From Candidatus Latescibacterota bacterium (GTDB taxonomy: Bacteria > Latescibacterota > UBA2968 > UBA8231), in contig JAJEGS010000034.1 in the NCBI GenBank assembly GCA_022819745.1, forward strand, positions 124,001 through 188,000: DNA of 64,000 bases, read 5' to 3'. Position numbers and translations under genes: made by a program. Below, piece after piece: positions 1 to 10,001 of this stretch; positions within the stretch are counted from its first letter, which is position 1, and each line of letters starts with the position of its first letter. Under the pieces are notes generated by a model. The model searched no databases. It saw only the letters and a program-made list of their open reading frames with translations, and was not told the origin of the DNA.

Positions 1-61
1 GGCCTCCAAAGCCTATCAGACCAACACCCCCCACGCGCTTCAAAACATCTCTTCTATTCAT
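1..61 (-). CDS. Partial Tat-exported protein (N-terminus only)
   Basis: On the minus strand an ATG at position 61 follows a strong Shine-Dalgarno (GGAGGAG, 5 bases upstream). It opens a frame to the window edge reading MNRRDVLKRVGGVGLIGFGG, a typical twin-arginine signal start: the Arg-Arg pair, then a weakly hydrophobic, Gly-rich stretch. Only about 20 codons are visible, so the mature protein is unknown. Oxidoreductases of the Gfo/Idh/MocA type and DUF1501-like proteins often start this way, but nothing here discriminates between them. Confidence 0.6.
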   Translation of the reverse strand, partial: MNRRDVLKRVGGVGLIGFGG

Positions 62-440
62 TCTTCTCCTCCAAAACAAACGCGATTACGTCGTAGTGAT
101 AGTAATGCCACCGATAGCTAAAGCAATCGGCTTTACCCTCTCCGGCCCTACCGCCGCGACCCGGCATGGAACGAACCGGAGGAGTATTCGAGGACCCATT
201 ACAACCGTACTGGCTGCTCGGCACAGGAGGCGTCGCCCCTCGCTGCTGGCCCGCTTGGAGCGACTGCGTTATCACAGCTTAGCCTTGTCGCTCCTACCAC
301 CGGAGAACGCCAGAGGCGACAGAGGCAGCTTGCGCCGCGTGCTACCCGCCCCGAAGGTTGAGCCGGTGGGTTCTGAAGGTGGCTGTGTCCACCTGAGCCA
401 AAAGCTAGGACACAGCCTGCGCCGCGTCCAATTGATTCTG

Positions 441-466
441 CCTATAAGTCAACTCGGACTTATAGG
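441..466. repeat. Perfect 10-bp stem hairpin
   Basis: CCTATAAGTC, a six-base loop, then its exact reverse complement GACTTATAGG. There is no T-tract after it in the plus direction, so it is more likely part of a structured RNA or element end than a terminator. Confidence 0.6.
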
Positions 467-552
467 AAATATCTATGGTAGATTTCAAGCGGCTCAGGGA
501 CAGCCAACGCCTCGTGCGTTGCCCGCCCATCGCCGATTGAATCGCTATCCAT

Positions 553-572
553 CCCCCGGATTAATCCGGGGG
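553..572. repeat. 20-base perfect palindrome
   Basis: CCCCCGGATT followed by its exact reverse complement AATCCGGGGG. Short terminal hairpins of this kind occur at the right ends of IS200/IS605 elements. No transposase gene adjoins it here, so it may be a remnant. Confidence 0.5.
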
Positions 573-730
573 TCTCACGCGAGGTATTTATGAGACGTGA
601 TTGAATACGCTATTCGTCCGATATTAGAGCAAGATGCGTACCACGTTGGAAAAGTTTTTGCAATAATGCCATTTTACAGAGAGAAAAGCTAAACATCGCG
701 GCAAAAGCCCGGCCGGTTGGGGGCGGCCCA

Positions 731-777
731 TTCGACCAAATGGTCGAAGTCATACCGCGAATTCGACCGAATGGTCG
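731..777. repeat. Two spaced copies of a CGACC-N4-GGTCG inverted repeat
   Basis: The first copy is TTCGACC-AAAT-GGTCGAA at 731-748. The second has CGACC-GAAT-GGTCG from about 764 to 777. The two start 31 bases (three helical turns) apart. They lie about 95 bases downstream of the M23-like gene's stop and could be a dimeric-regulator site or a hairpin pair. No T-run follows. Confidence 0.5.
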
Positions 778-870
778 CAGCCTATCCGCGCCCGAACACT
801 CTCGCCGGTAGATACGCAGCCAACCACAACCCCACCAACAGCAGCACCTGAAGCGCGATAAAGGGCACGA

Positions 871-1623
871 TCACATCCACAATCTATAGCGCGAGGGGTC
901 GCGGAACCGCCCATCCTCTTGGACGGCATAGTGCAACCCCGGCCTCCGAGATCCTCGCCCCTCATCCAACAGCGCAATAGATTGCCCCTTGAGCACGTAG
1001 TCCCCCACATCGACGAGCAGGCGCGCGTTGTATCCGTATTGGGTCAGCAGACCGTTGCCGTGGTCGAGAGTCACCATGTAACCGAGGTCCGCGTCGTAGC
1101 CCACTTGCAGCACTTTGCCCGCAGCACTAGCCTGTACCAAGCTGCCGGCAGCCGCGGCAATGACAACCGAGGGATGCTCCTCGCTAAAGGGCCTGATCAC
1201 GGGCCCGCGCAGCGGCCACAAGGTGGGGACGGTATGCACGTGCCCCCAACGCAGCCGCTGCATGAAGGAGATGTAAGGAGTCTCCTCGCTGGGCTGCGCC
1301 GCCGCCTCGTCTAATGCCTCGGGTCTGCCCAAGATCGCGCGCAACTGATCATTGCCGCGCGTGAGCCGGACCAGCATTTCTTCGAGCTGCTCTATCTGGC
1401 TTACTTGCTCCAAGAGCAGGGCCTTGTCCTGCTCAAGCTGGGCTGCCTTCTGCGTTAGCTCGCGCTTGTCGAAATAGGAACCAATCCCCAAGGACAAGAT
1501 TACGAGCACGGCAACGCAACACAACCCTAGCAACCACACGAATGTGCGGGAGGTCTTAAACTCAAAGGTCTTGCGACCCTTTTCTGGAACGATGATAAAG
1601 GTAATGTTGCTGCGCTTAAACAT
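871..1623 (-). CDS. Membrane-anchored degenerate M23 (LytM-like) protein
   Basis: 250 aa. A basic cytoplasmic N-terminus is followed by one membrane segment (about 27-48), a coiled coil (about 52-95) and a periplasmic M23/LytM fold (about 130-245) recognised from the LDHGNGL, VGDYVLKGQ and final LHY motifs. The zinc-binding residues are largely lost. The Asp of HxxxD is Val154, the first His of HxH is Gly229 and the usual YAHL is YGYN. By analogy with EnvC/NlpD it is probably not a peptidase but a scaffold or activator for cell-wall hydrolases. It is transcribed away from the secreted protein gene at 1731, with about 107 bases between the starts. Confidence 0.75.
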   Translation of the reverse strand: MFKRSNITFIIVPEKGRKTFEFKTSRTFVWLLGLCCVAVLVILSLGIGSYFDKRELTQKAAQLEQDKALLLEQVSQIEQLEEMLVRLTRGNDQLRAILGRPEALDEAAAQPSEETPYISFMQRLRWGHVHTVPTLWPLRGPVIRPFSEEHPSVVIAAAAGSLVQASAAGKVLQVGYDADLGYMVTLDHGNGLLTQYGYNARLLVDVGDYVLKGQSIALLDEGRGSRRPGLHYAVQEDGRFRDPSRYRLWM

Positions 1624-1730
1624 CTCGTACCGGTCTGTTTTCGCTTATAAGATGCATCAGCCCTTAATCCAATATATCTTGTATCCGACGCTTGAGCCGT
1701 GCTTTTCTCTAAAAAAATAGCAGATCGCCC

Positions 1731-4040
1731 GTGTCGCCATTCCGCCTCTTGCCCTTAGCACTGTGCATGCTCGTGCCATGCAGCAGTTCCATTCGCGCCG
1801 AGCGCCTAGTTATGACTGCGGCAGATATCGGGGAAAACTGGGTCTATCCCCCTGGCGGCCTGCGCCTAGACGAAGCCGGCTCGTTGCGGCCGGTGTGGCT
1901 CGGCAAAGACATCGACCCGCTCTCGGAGGCTACGGTCCGCGGGGCCGGTGCGGCGCGATCTACGGCGGCCCGCGCCTTTGACGGCGACCTCGCCACTAGT
2001 TGGAATCCACCGCCGGGCACGGCCCCAGAGGACTGGTGGCTTGAAATCGACTTGGGACAAGTGTTTCCCGTCCAACAGATTCGCCTGCGCTTTGCCGACA
2101 GCGCGCCGCCCCTGCCCTTTTTTAACCTCTCGCTCTCCAAGGGCGAGCGCTTTATCAACAGTGCCAACGTCGTCGTCAAAGGCACCCTGCTCTACAGCCA
2201 CAGCGAGCGCTTTGCCTTCAACGAGGGGCGCGACGTGGTGATTGACCTCAACGACGAGCTCGTCCAAGTCCTCCGCATCGAAGCCACCCGCGAAATGACC
2301 GGTACTCCTGCGCTCGCCGAAATCCAGATCAGGGCCTTTGGCGACAACATCGCCTTTGACCTGATTGCCAACGGCGGCACCGTCGATGTCGAGGCTGCCG
2401 TCGTCGCCGTGGCTGGCGTTCCTTCTGTCATGTTCGACGGCGACCTCTCGACCATGTGGCGCGTCAATCCCCTCGCCAAAGGCTCCAGCGGCGACAGCGA
2501 GACCTTCGGCGACTACCGCATTGACCTAGGGGCCACCTACTGGATCGATTCGGTCTGGCTCTTGGGCGAGCCACTGGGCATTCCGCCGCGGGTGCGGCAT
2601 TACTACGCCAACTTCCTCTCCTATAAGCTACAGTACTCCGACGGCTCGCTGGCTCCCGACGGCTCGCTGGCTTGGCAGGCGTTGGCCTCTATTCCCCCCG
2701 ACCCCCGCTATCTCTTCGATGTGCGCAACTTTCGCCACGATGTCCCCCTAATCGCCGCTCGCTACCTGCGTTTGATCTATCCCACTAGCCAAGGCGGCAA
2801 CATCATCGGCGGCGGCCTGTCGAGCAGCGATATCGCCAACACCGGTCGCTTGGACGGGCTAGGCCTAGTTAGTGAGTTTCAAGTGTACGGCGAAGGGTAC
2901 CCCGCCCGCGTCGTCCTGCGCTCGCCCGTTATCGACCTCGGCACCAATTGGAATATCACGGCGGTTGAGTGGGCAATTGACGCACCGCTCGGGGCCCAAT
3001 TCTCCTTGCGCAGCCGCACCGGCGACCACGTCGTCGAGCAGATGCGCTATTTCGACAAAAACGGCAAAGAGGTTACCAAAAGGCGCTACGAAAAGCTGAT
3101 CGCCTCGTTCCGCGGCCCCATCGAAACCACGCTCCAACCGGGCGATGGCTGGAGCGTGTGGAGCGAGGAATACCTCCGCACGGGCACCCGCTTCCGCTCG
3201 GCTTCGCCCCGGCGCTACGTCCAGCTCGAAGCCGAAATGCGCGCCGATGACCCGCAGGCCGGCATTGCCCTCGACGCGCTTGCTTTGATCTACTCCCGTC
3301 CTCTGGCGCGCACCGCTGTCGGCGAAGTCCATCCCGCGCGCGTTGCGCCGGGTGAGCAAACCGACTTCACGTACTTCCTCCGCCCAGAATTTGCCAGCGA
3401 CAGCCAAGGCTTTGAAGCTATCGCCCTCGAAGCCTCGGTGCCCCTCGCTTTTCGCGCCCTGCAAATCGACGGCACGGCAATCGACGCCGAGGTGGAACAG
3501 ACGAATGCGGGCCTCCGCTTGCACTTGCCCGAGCGCATCGCGGCCGCCGAGCGCGTCGAGCTAGAGTTCGCCGCCACTGTCTTCCAAAATAATACCCGCT
3601 TCCGCGCCTTTCTAGAGCGCGAAAGCGGGCTTGACACGCTGCGTCAGCAGGTCGATCCAGGCGATGCAATTCCCGATTTAGCGGGAGCGGGCGATGCGGT
3701 CTCGCTGCCCGTGGATGAGAATTTAATCACACGCCTCGACATGGGCGCGGGGATTTTTACTCCCAACGGCGACGGCGTCAACGACGCGCTCGCCATCTCT
3801 TTCGACGTGCTCAAGGTCATCGACGCCCGCCCCATTGAAGCCCGCGTCTACGACCTGCGCGGCCGACCAGTCCGCACGCTGCGAGACGCCGCAGGCGTGG
3901 CCGGCCACTACCAGCTAACTTGGGACGGCCACGGCGACTCCGGCGCGCTAGCCCCACCCGGCCTCTACCTCTTTCGCTTGCAGATCGCTGGCGACTCCGC
4001 CACCCGCACCTTGGTCCGCAGCATCGGCCTGAGCTACTAA
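1731..4040 (+). CDS. Secreted discoidin-like protein with C-terminal FlgD-type Ig domain
   Basis: 769 aa from a GTG start; a signal peptide covers about the first 23 residues. Two discoidin-like (F5/8 type C) beta-sandwich regions are suggested by the EDWWLEIDLG segment and by a second IDLG-containing segment near residue 265. The C-terminus carries a PNGDGVND motif and a FlgD-like Ig domain ending in a beta strand, typical of cell-surface or secreted proteins with a sorting-type CTD. It is a full-length paralogue of the 764-aa protein at 25884-28178, sharing the EDWW, DGSLAPDGSL and PNGDG motifs. The role is probably carbohydrate or surface binding. The stop overlaps the convergent gene at 4037 by 4 bases. 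Confidence 0.75.
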   Translation: MSPFRLLPLALCMLVPCSSSIRAERLVMTAADIGENWVYPPGGLRLDEAGSLRPVWLGKDIDPLSEATVRGAGAARSTAARAFDGDLATSWNPPPGTAPEDWWLEIDLGQVFPVQQIRLRFADSAPPLPFFNLSLSKGERFINSANVVVKGTLLYSHSERFAFNEGRDVVIDLNDELVQVLRIEATREMTGTPALAEIQIRAFGDNIAFDLIANGGTVDVEAAVVAVAGVPSVMFDGDLSTMWRVNPLAKGSSGDSETFGDYRIDLGATYWIDSVWLLGEPLGIPPRVRHYYANFLSYKLQYSDGSLAPDGSLAWQALASIPPDPRYLFDVRNFRHDVPLIAARYLRLIYPTSQGGNIIGGGLSSSDIANTGRLDGLGLVSEFQVYGEGYPARVVLRSPVIDLGTNWNITAVEWAIDAPLGAQFSLRSRTGDHVVEQMRYFDKNGKEVTKRRYEKLIASFRGPIETTLQPGDGWSVWSEEYLRTGTRFRSASPRRYVQLEAEMRADDPQAGIALDALALIYSRPLARTAVGEVHPARVAPGEQTDFTYFLRPEFASDSQGFEAIALEASVPLAFRALQIDGTAIDAEVEQTNAGLRLHLPERIAAAERVELEFAATVFQNNTRFRAFLERESGLDTLRQQVDPGDAIPDLAGAGDAVSLPVDENLITRLDMGAGIFTPNGDGVNDALAISFDVLKVIDARPIEARVYDLRGRPVRTLRDAAGVAGHYQLTWDGHGDSGALAPPGLYLFRLQIAGDSATRTLVRSIGLSY

Positions 4041-4597
4041 ACCCCTAGCTCGCGCATCAGCGCCCCGTGCGCGCCACCGTGCAGTTCGGGCCGCATATAG
4101 ACCTTGCGCACGTAGTCGAGCCCGCCAGACAAATGCTCAAACTGCTCCTCTAGGGCACCGAAGAGCCGCGCTTGCGACACAAAGCCGAGCTGGGCCAATT
4201 CGGCGGCGGCTCCATAAGCCCTTCTACCCTGCTCTAAGTAGTAGCCGCCAAGCCCCTGCCGCTCGACCCACGTGCGGAAAAGCCCAGTGGTAAAAAGCGC
4301 GTAGTCGCCTACGTGTCGGCGGATATCCATCTCGCGGTCGAAGGACCAACGCCGTTCTGGTTGCCGCTGCCGCCCTAGTTCCACCATCATCTCGGCGATG
4401 GTTTCAAGCGGCTGGCCGCGCAGATCGCGTATGCGATAGAGCTGATCGGTGCGCGCGAAGCTCGTCAGCAGATCGACGACGTACTCGACCACTTCGCGGT
4501 CGGCAATGCCCAACGAAGTAAACCCAGGGAAGACCAACCGTTGGAAGAAGGACCGCAGTCCGGATTGAGATATTGGCTTTGTGATGCGACGTGGCAT
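4037..4597 (-). CDS. Hypothetical protein, last gene of the nitrate operon
   Basis: 186 aa, predicted mostly alpha-helical, without signal peptide, membrane segment or a motif I recognise. It starts 19 bases after the porin stop and on the same strand as the whole nitrate uptake and reduction operon, so it is probably co-transcribed with it. It ends overlapping the convergent gene by 4 bases. Position alone suggests a link to nitrate assimilation; no function can be assigned. Confidence 0.6.
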   Translation of the reverse strand: MPRRITKPISQSGLRSFFQRLVFPGFTSLGIADREVVEYVVDLLTSFARTDQLYRIRDLRGQPLETIAEMMVELGRQRQPERRWSFDREMDIRRHVGDYALFTTGLFRTWVERQGLGGYYLEQGRRAYGAAAELAQLGFVSQARLFGALEEQFEHLSGGLDYVRKVYMRPELHGGAHGALMRELGV

Positions 4598-4616
4598 GTC
4601 GAATTAAAAAACACCC

Positions 4617-5852
4617 TCAGAAGGTCGTGTTGGTCATAAGGTAAGCAAAGGTCATATCCCCGTTCCAATCTTCAATCGAATTCTTGTAACGAGTAACGCG
4701 GGTCATGCTGTCGCCAGCTATCACCTTCGACAGTCCAGCGACGACGGTAAAGCCGGGGCGATATTTGTACGTAAGCGTCAAATCAACTTCCTCGCCCAAA
4801 TGGCTCGACTCCAAGTCGCCTTTTTGCGCGGTGCGGAAAGAGTGCCCGTGGACTCCAAGCGATACTTGGTCACTCAACGGCAGCGCCGCCTTGAGAGCCA
4901 AGTCCTGCAATCCTAGCCCGCCCGTGTGGACCGGAATATTGAGAAACAAATCGGCGTACCCATAGTACTTGTGGTTGGTCGCAAAGAGCGTGTCAAAGAC
5001 CTTGGTCTTGTCATCGGCCAAATCGTCGTCGCCAGACAGGTAGTCGTACCACAGGGTGAGGTCTAGCCCACCTAAAGACCCGCCAATGCGCCCGCCGAAC
5101 ATGAAAGCCGATACGTCCTGGGCGCTGCGCTGACCCGTCTGGAACGAACCCTCAAAACGGTAGGAATACGCCGTCTTCTTCCCCGCCAGACGCGCCCCCA
5201 TAGTAACCTGATCCGTGTCTTTGGCTCCGTCCTTGTTGTAGAGCGCGTAGAGATCCAAGCTGCCGGACGGCAGTTGGTCCAAGGTCGCGTACGCGCCCGT
5301 CAAATAGGCGTCGTCTGCAAACTGCCCCGAGGTCGAATCCGACTCGGCCACCTGAATCGCCGTCAGATTCACCCGCCCCCAAGAGGGTGCCAGCAGCAGT
5401 TGCAAACCGTCGAAAACCCGGCCTTGCTGAGTCCACTCGACCGCGCCGATCAGCCGCTGACCGCCAAGGGCTACCATCTGACGACCTATTTTGAGCGAGT
5501 GGTCTCCGTCGCCCAGTTTCTTCAAGTGGACATAGCCCTGATGCAGGTCAAACTTATCGGCGCTGTAATCCGTCAGGGTATTTTTTTCCTCGCCCCACAA
5601 GCGCACGTCTTGAAGCTGGATCATCAGATCGACATCGCTATCGAGCGAGGCCACCATCTGAGTCCGCACCCGCATGGAGGTGAAGGAATCGTAGTTGTTT
5701 GCGAACGGGTCGCGGAACTCGTAGCGCGGCCGAATCTGGCCACCCCAGACGATCTCCTTTTTAGCGTAGCTAGCACTGGATGCAACTACGCTCAAAAGAA
5801 ATGCGGAATAGATTGCAAGACGCACGGCGTTCCTCCAACGTAAAGATGACAT
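4617..5852 (-). CDS. Outer-membrane porin, alginate-export-like family
   Basis: 411 aa with a signal peptide (cleavage likely after SYA, about residue 29). Alternating amphipathic beta strands and a terminal Phe (TNTTF) fit an outer-membrane beta barrel. The pattern resembles the alginate_exp (AlgE-like) porin family. It starts 32 bases downstream of the ABC ATPase stop, so it sits inside the nitrate operon and probably supplies the outer-membrane entry route for nitrate or nitrite. The substrate is inferred from position only. Confidence 0.7.
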   Translation of the reverse strand: MSSLRWRNAVRLAIYSAFLLSVVASSASYAKKEIVWGGQIRPRYEFRDPFANNYDSFTSMRVRTQMVASLDSDVDLMIQLQDVRLWGEEKNTLTDYSADKFDLHQGYVHLKKLGDGDHSLKIGRQMVALGGQRLIGAVEWTQQGRVFDGLQLLLAPSWGRVNLTAIQVAESDSTSGQFADDAYLTGAYATLDQLPSGSLDLYALYNKDGAKDTDQVTMGARLAGKKTAYSYRFEGSFQTGQRSAQDVSAFMFGGRIGGSLGGLDLTLWYDYLSGDDDLADDKTKVFDTLFATNHKYYGYADLFLNIPVHTGGLGLQDLALKAALPLSDQVSLGVHGHSFRTAQKGDLESSHLGEEVDLTLTYKYRPGFTVVAGLSKVIAGDSMTRVTRYKNSIEDWNGDMTFAYLMTNTTF

Positions 5853-5884
5853 GGATGTAGATTAAGGTAAACCGCGAATCTCGG

Positions 5885-6730
5885 TCAAGCTACCTGCTTT
5901 TGGGTGGTTTCGTCTAGCGTTTCCCGTTCCTCATCCGGAGCTACGCCCGGTTCGACCAATGTCGGGCCGTCGAGGAAGCGCAGTAGGTGACCGCGCAAAT
6001 CGTAGAAGTGCTCGTGCTCACACACCGTGCGTCGATCCCTCGGCCGCGGGAATTCCACCGGCAGAATGTCGCCGACCTTGGCCTGCGGGCCGCTGGTCAT
6101 CATCACTACGCGATCGGAGAGAAAAAGCGCCTCATCCACATCGTGGGTCACCATGATGGCGGTAATCCGGTCTCGCCGCCAGACTTCCAACAGCACGTCT
6201 TGCAACTCGGTGCGGGTCAGCGAATCGAGCATTCCAAATGGCTCGTCGAGCAGCAGCAGCTTGGGCTTGAGCGCAAAGGCGCGGGCAATACCCACGCGCT
6301 GGCGCATCCCCTGCGACAGCTCGGCAGCGCGCTTGTCGAGCGCGTCAACCAAACCCACGCGGTTGAGATAGTACTCGGCAATTTCCCGCCGCTCGCGCTT
6401 GCTGCCGTGCGGAAAGACCTGTTCTACGCCCAGCAGCACATTCTCCATGGCCGTCATCCACGGAAACAGACTCGGCGACTGGAAGACCACCCCTCGGTCG
6501 GGTCCCGGGCCTGTAACCCGGCGTCCGTCCATGTAAATGGCCCCGTCGGAGATCTCGTTGAGGCCGGCGATCATCGACAGCACCGTTGACTTGCCGCAGC
6601 CCGAGTGGCCAATGATGGAGACGAATTCCCCTTGTTCAACCTGCAAATCAAAGCCCTTGACCACGGCCACTGGCCCATCAACCGTCGGATAGACCTTGGC
6701 GAGATCCGAGAATTGGATGTATTCATTCAT
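5885..6730 (-). CDS. nrtD: Nitrate ABC transporter ATP-binding protein (NrtD-like)
   Basis: 281 aa ABC ATPase. Visible motifs are Walker [10 protein letters not shown], an [14 protein letters not shown] signature and Walker [10 protein letters not shown] followed by the MLDSLTR D-loop, then a switch His in MVTHD. The sequence style ([22 protein letters not shown]) is that of the nitrate/sulfonate/taurine family (NrtD/SsuB/TauB). It overlaps the upstream ATPase by 4 bases (ATGA), so translation is probably coupled. The nitrate assignment comes from the adjacent NrtA-like binding protein and NarB. Confidence 0.85.
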   Translation of the reverse strand: MNEYIQFSDLAKVYPTVDGPVAVVKGFDLQVEQGEFVSIIGHSGCGKSTVLSMIAGLNEISDGAIYMDGRRVTGPGPDRGVVFQSPSLFPWMTAMENVLLGVEQVFPHGSKRERREIAEYYLNRVGLVDALDKRAAELSQGMRQRVGIARAFALKPKLLLLDEPFGMLDSLTRTELQDVLLEVWRRDRITAIMVTHDVDEALFLSDRVVMMTSGPQAKVGDILPVEFPRPRDRRTVCEHEHFYDLRGHLLRFLDGPTLVEPGVAPDEERETLDETTQKQVA

Positions 6731-7584
6731 TGCGACAACTCCATAGGTTCTAGATTAGGCAACGCGAGTTCCTTGAACTCAGCGTGCTGAGCCAACCCTT
6801 GGTCGGGCCGCACTTCGAGCAAGTAACTGTTGATGGCATTGCGGACGACTTTGTAGCCGACATCGCTATTGAGCTCGGTGCGATCTCGGGGCCGGTCCAA
6901 TTCCACCTGAAAATGAGGTCCCAGCGTCGCGGCCTGCGACGCGGCTCCGGGCTTGAGCGGGATGATGCGGTCGGCGAGGACTAGGCCCTCGTCAACATCG
7001 TTGGTAATCAACACTGCGGTCTTGCGCTCCTCGCGCCAGATCTTCTCAATCTCGGCCTGCAAGGTGCCCCGCGTCAGCGCATCGAGGGCGCTGAGCGGCT
7101 CGTCCATCAGCAAAATCTCCGGGTCCATCGCCAAGGCGCGCGCAACAGCCACCCGCTGGCGCATACCCCCTGAAAGCTCGACCGGCCGCTTTTGCAGTGC
7201 CGGCGTCAGATGAACCATCTCGACGTAGCGCTCGACATGGGCGCGGCGCTTTTTCGCCGGCCAAGCGGGAAACAGGTGATTGACCACCAAGGCCACGTTG
7301 CCATAGACGGTCAGCCACGGCAGCAGCGAATAGTTCTGGAAGATGACGCCGCGCTCGGGACCGGGGCCGGCGATCCGCTTGCCGTCGATGAGGATTTCGC
7401 CCTCGTCGGGCTCGATCAGACCGGCGATCAGCGAGATCAGCGTAGTCTTGCCGCTGCCCGAAAAACCGACGATGGCCACGAATTCGCCCCGTTCGATATC
7501 CAAGCTGACGTTCGCGAGCACCTCGGTGCGCTCGGCACCTTCGCCATAGGCTTTACTGACATTGCGCAATTCGAGAAAAGCCAT
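6727..7584 (-). CDS. nrtC: Nitrate ABC transporter ATP-binding protein (NrtC-like ATPase domain)
   Basis: 285 aa starting [10 protein letters not shown] chose the ATG at 7584 because a GAGGTG Shine-Dalgarno lies 7 bases upstream and the permease stop is 12 bases away; a longer reading to 7746 would run inside the permease gene. Walker A is GFSGSGKTT and the signature [14 protein letters not shown] is followed by Walker [12 protein letters not shown]. Unlike cyanobacterial NrtC, it has no fused solute-binding domain. With the next gene it forms the heterodimeric ATPase pair expected for an NrtABCD transporter. Confidence 0.85.
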   Translation of the reverse strand: MAFLELRNVSKAYGEGAERTEVLANVSLDIERGEFVAIVGFSGSGKTTLISLIAGLIEPDEGEILIDGKRIAGPGPERGVIFQNYSLLPWLTVYGNVALVVNHLFPAWPAKKRRAHVERYVEMVHLTPALQKRPVELSGGMRQRVAVARALAMDPEILLMDEPLSALDALTRGTLQAEIEKIWREERKTAVLITNDVDEGLVLADRIIPLKPGAASQAATLGPHFQVELDRPRDRTELNSDVGYKVVRNAINSYLLEVRPDQGLAQHAEFKELALPNLEPMELSQ

Positions 7585-7595
7585 GCCCATGCACC

Positions 7596-8621
7596 TCAGG
7601 TGCTGACCGGCTCGTCGCCGAAGCTGACTAACTTGTGCAGGATTACCATCGCCCGGTCGAGCATAAAGCCGATAAAGCCAATGGTCAGTACGGCTACCAA
7701 GATTCGCGCCAGCGAGTGGCTGCTGCCGTTTTGAAATTCGTCCCACACAAACTTGCCCAAGCCTGGGTTTTGTGCCAGCATCTCCGCGGCGATCAGCACC
7801 ATCCAGCCAACGCCGAGCGAAATGCGCAGGCCCGTAAATATGTAGGGCAGCGAGGCCGGCAGAACGATCTTAAAAATCCGGTCCTTGACCCCGAGGTTGA
7901 GCACCCGCGCCACATTGACGTAATCCTGACTTAGCGACGACACGCCCAAGGCGGTGTTGATCAGCGCGGGCCACAGCGAGCACAGCGACACCGTGACCGC
8001 CGAATTGATAAAGGACTTTGCAAAAAGCCCGTCGTTGGTCGTGTAGAGGGCACTGACCACCATCGTCACCAGCGGCAGCCAAGCCAGCGGCGACACGGGC
8101 TTGAATATCTGGATCAGTGGATTAAAGGCATTCATCATCGTGCGGCTCATACCACAAAACAGGCCGAGTGGCACGGCCACTAGCGAGGCCAGCGCAAAGC
8201 CGGCGAAAACAGTGTATAGGCTAGTGCCGATCTGATCGAGATACGTCGGCTTGCCGGTATATTGGCGAATTTTGACTTGAGCTTGTGGGTTTGCGGCCAA
8301 TTTCTCGGCGTTGCGCTTTTGCTGCCGCTCGTAGAACGCCTGCGCTTTTTCCCGTTCTCCCACGTGCTCTTCCCACAGCACGACCGCCTGCTGGTAGGCC
8401 TGCATCGGCCCGGGGATATTGCCCAAGCTAGTCTCGATTTGGGCGGCAGTCAGCGACCACAGCATCAGGAAGGCGACGAACGCACTCACGGGTACGCCGA
8501 TCAGGGTCCAGATGTCGCGGACCTGCTGACCGGGGTTTTCCCCGGCGGCCAGTTTGACCACCGGCGTCAGCCAAGTCAGCCCGACGAAGACGAGGATTTT
8601 GTTCAGCTTATCGACTATCAA
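7596..8621 (-). CDS. nrtB: Nitrate ABC transporter permease (NrtB-like)
   Basis: 341 aa inner-membrane permease of the BPD_transp_1 family with about six to seven membrane segments. The EAA-loop region reads as [20 protein letters not shown], where the ATPases dock. A long charged segment (about residues 85-135, Lys/Arg/Gln-rich) follows the first membrane spans and is larger than in typical NrtB. The start codon is TTG at 8621, supported by an AGGAGG Shine-Dalgarno 7 bases upstream; the binding-protein stop lies 11 bases before it. Confidence 0.87.
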   Translation of the reverse strand: MIVDKLNKILVFVGLTWLTPVVKLAAGENPGQQVRDIWTLIGVPVSAFVAFLMLWSLTAAQIETSLGNIPGPMQAYQQAVVLWEEHVGEREKAQAFYERQQKRNAEKLAANPQAQVKIRQYTGKPTYLDQIGTSLYTVFAGFALASLVAVPLGLFCGMSRTMMNAFNPLIQIFKPVSPLAWLPLVTMVVSALYTTNDGLFAKSFINSAVTVSLCSLWPALINTALGVSSLSQDYVNVARVLNLGVKDRIFKIVLPASLPYIFTGLRISLGVGWMVLIAAEMLAQNPGLGKFVWDEFQNGSSHSLARILVAVLTIGFIGFMLDRAMVILHKLVSFGDEPVST

Positions 8622-8632
8622 TCTACCGCCTC

Positions 8633-9994
8633 CTATTTCATCGACGTTTTGGTGTAGTCGTCCTTGATACCCACGCGAAATTTGTGCAGATAGGCGTTGG
8701 GCGCGCGGCCATTGTACTCGACTCCATCTATAAAGTCGCTGGTCGGCTCCTTGTAGCCGTCGGTTTGGGGAATCTCGTCGGCCGTCAGGTAGCCATCCTC
8801 TACGAGCAGAGCCGCGGCCTCGCGCCAGATGTCGGGCCGATAGATCTCCTTAATCGTCGCGTGATACCAAGAGTCGGGTTTGGGGGCGTCGATCTGGCCC
8901 CAGCGCCGCATCTGGGTCAAGAACCAAATGCCGTCGCTGTAGAAAGGGTACGTGGCGTCGTAGCGGTAGAACACATTGAAGTCGGGCATGGCGCGCTTGT
9001 CGCCCTTTTCAAACTCAAAGGTGCCGGTCATGCTGTTGGCGATGACCTCAAAGTCAGCGCCGACATACTCCGAGCGGGAGAGGATCCGCGCTGCTTCAAC
9101 GCGGTTTTTTGGCTCGCCATTTTCGCCTTCCTCGTCCAGCCACTTGCCAGCGCGAATTAGCGCCTTGACCACCGCTTTGTGCGTGTTGGGGTGCTTGTCG
9201 GCCCAAGCCTTGCTCACGCCAAAAACCTTTTCCGGGCTGTTCTTCCACACGTCGTAGTTGGTCGTCACCGGCACGCCAATGCCCTTGAACACGGCCTGTT
9301 GGTTCCACGGCTCGCCCACGCAGTACCCGTAGATGGTGCCTGCTTCCAAGGTCGCTGGCATCTGCGGCGGCGGCGTCACCGACAGCAGCACATCGGCATC
9401 GGTCATGCCGGTTATGTCCTCGCTAGTGTAGTAACCCGGACTCATGCCGGCTGCGGCCAGCCAGTACCGCAACTCATAGTTGTGCGTCGAAACCGGAAAG
9501 ACCATGCCCATCTTGAACTGGCGGCCCTCGTCTCGGTAGGCTTCCACAATCGGCTTGAGCGCATCGGCCTTGATCGGGTGGGCTGGCTTGCCGTCTGCGC
9601 GCTTGGGCACGTGGGGCTTCATTTGCTCCCAGACCTCGCTGGAAACAGTGATGCCATTGCCGTTGAGATCCATGCTGCAAGCGGTAATAATGTGGGCTTG
9701 GGTGCCGAAGCCAATGGTCGCGCCAATCGGCTGCCCAGCCAGCATGTGCGCTCCGTCGAGTTCGCCGTCGATGACGCGGTCGAGTAGCACCTTCCAATTG
9801 GCCTGCGCCTCCAAAGTGACGAAAAGCCCCTCGTCCTCGAAGAAGAACTGCTCTTTGGCAATGACCAAGGGCGCACAGTCGGTCAGCTTGATGAAACCGA
9901 ACTTGAGTTCGTCTTTTTCCAGCGATAGTTCCCTAGCACCGATTCCCTCGGCGCAGGACAAGACGGCCAAGGCAATGGCGGTAATTGCTTTCAT
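8633..9994 (-). CDS. nrtA: Nitrate ABC transporter substrate-binding protein (NrtA-like)
   Basis: 453 aa starting MKAITAIAL; the GAGGAG ribosome site just before 9994 decides this start over a longer frame to 10126. A short signal sequence (a Cys in VLSC could be a weak lipobox) leads into a CmpA/NrtA-type solute-binding fold: [14 protein letters not shown], then [22 protein letters not shown] and [13 protein letters not shown]. These match the nitrate/bicarbonate-binding family. Nitrate is favoured over bicarbonate because narB ends 7 bases upstream. Confidence 0.87.
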   Translation of the reverse strand: MKAITAIALAVLSCAEGIGARELSLEKDELKFGFIKLTDCAPLVIAKEQFFFEDEGLFVTLEAQANWKVLLDRVIDGELDGAHMLAGQPIGATIGFGTQAHIITACSMDLNGNGITVSSEVWEQMKPHVPKRADGKPAHPIKADALKPIVEAYRDEGRQFKMGMVFPVSTHNYELRYWLAAAGMSPGYYTSEDITGMTDADVLLSVTPPPQMPATLEAGTIYGYCVGEPWNQQAVFKGIGVPVTTNYDVWKNSPEKVFGVSKAWADKHPNTHKAVVKALIRAGKWLDEEGENGEPKNRVEAARILSRSEYVGADFEVIANSMTGTFEFEKGDKRAMPDFNVFYRYDATYPFYSDGIWFLTQMRRWGQIDAPKPDSWYHATIKEIYRPDIWREAAALLVEDGYLTADEIPQTDGYKEPTSDFIDGVEYNGRAPNAYLHKFRVGIKDDYTKTSMK

Positions 9995-10001
9995 AATCTC
10001 C

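Larger units (their letters stand above)
62..870. other. Long non-coding stretch with strong hairpins
   Basis: About 800 bases with no convincing gene. Open frames here have no family resemblance and no good ribosome binding site. The stretch carries a perfect 10-bp stem hairpin (441-466), a 20-base perfect palindrome (553-572) and two copies of a TTCGACC/GGTCGAA inverted repeat (731-777). The plus-strand half at about 300-600 resembles the structured right end (omega-RNA region) of an IS200/IS605-type element without its tnpB. This is a resemblance in style only. It could also be leader DNA of the Tat gene at 61. Confidence 0.4.

Noticed and set aside
96..593. 165-codon plus-strand frame in the first 600 bases
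   Set aside because: Arg/Pro/Leu-rich composition, no recognised domain, no good ribosome site, and it covers two perfect hairpins; better explained as non-coding structured DNA.
750..1010. Minus-strand frame overlapping the M23-like gene
   Set aside because: Overlaps the real gene in another frame and has no family resemblance.
7585..7746. Longer start for the first nitrate ATPase
   Set aside because: It would lie inside the permease gene; the ATG at 7584 has a well-placed Shine-Dalgarno.
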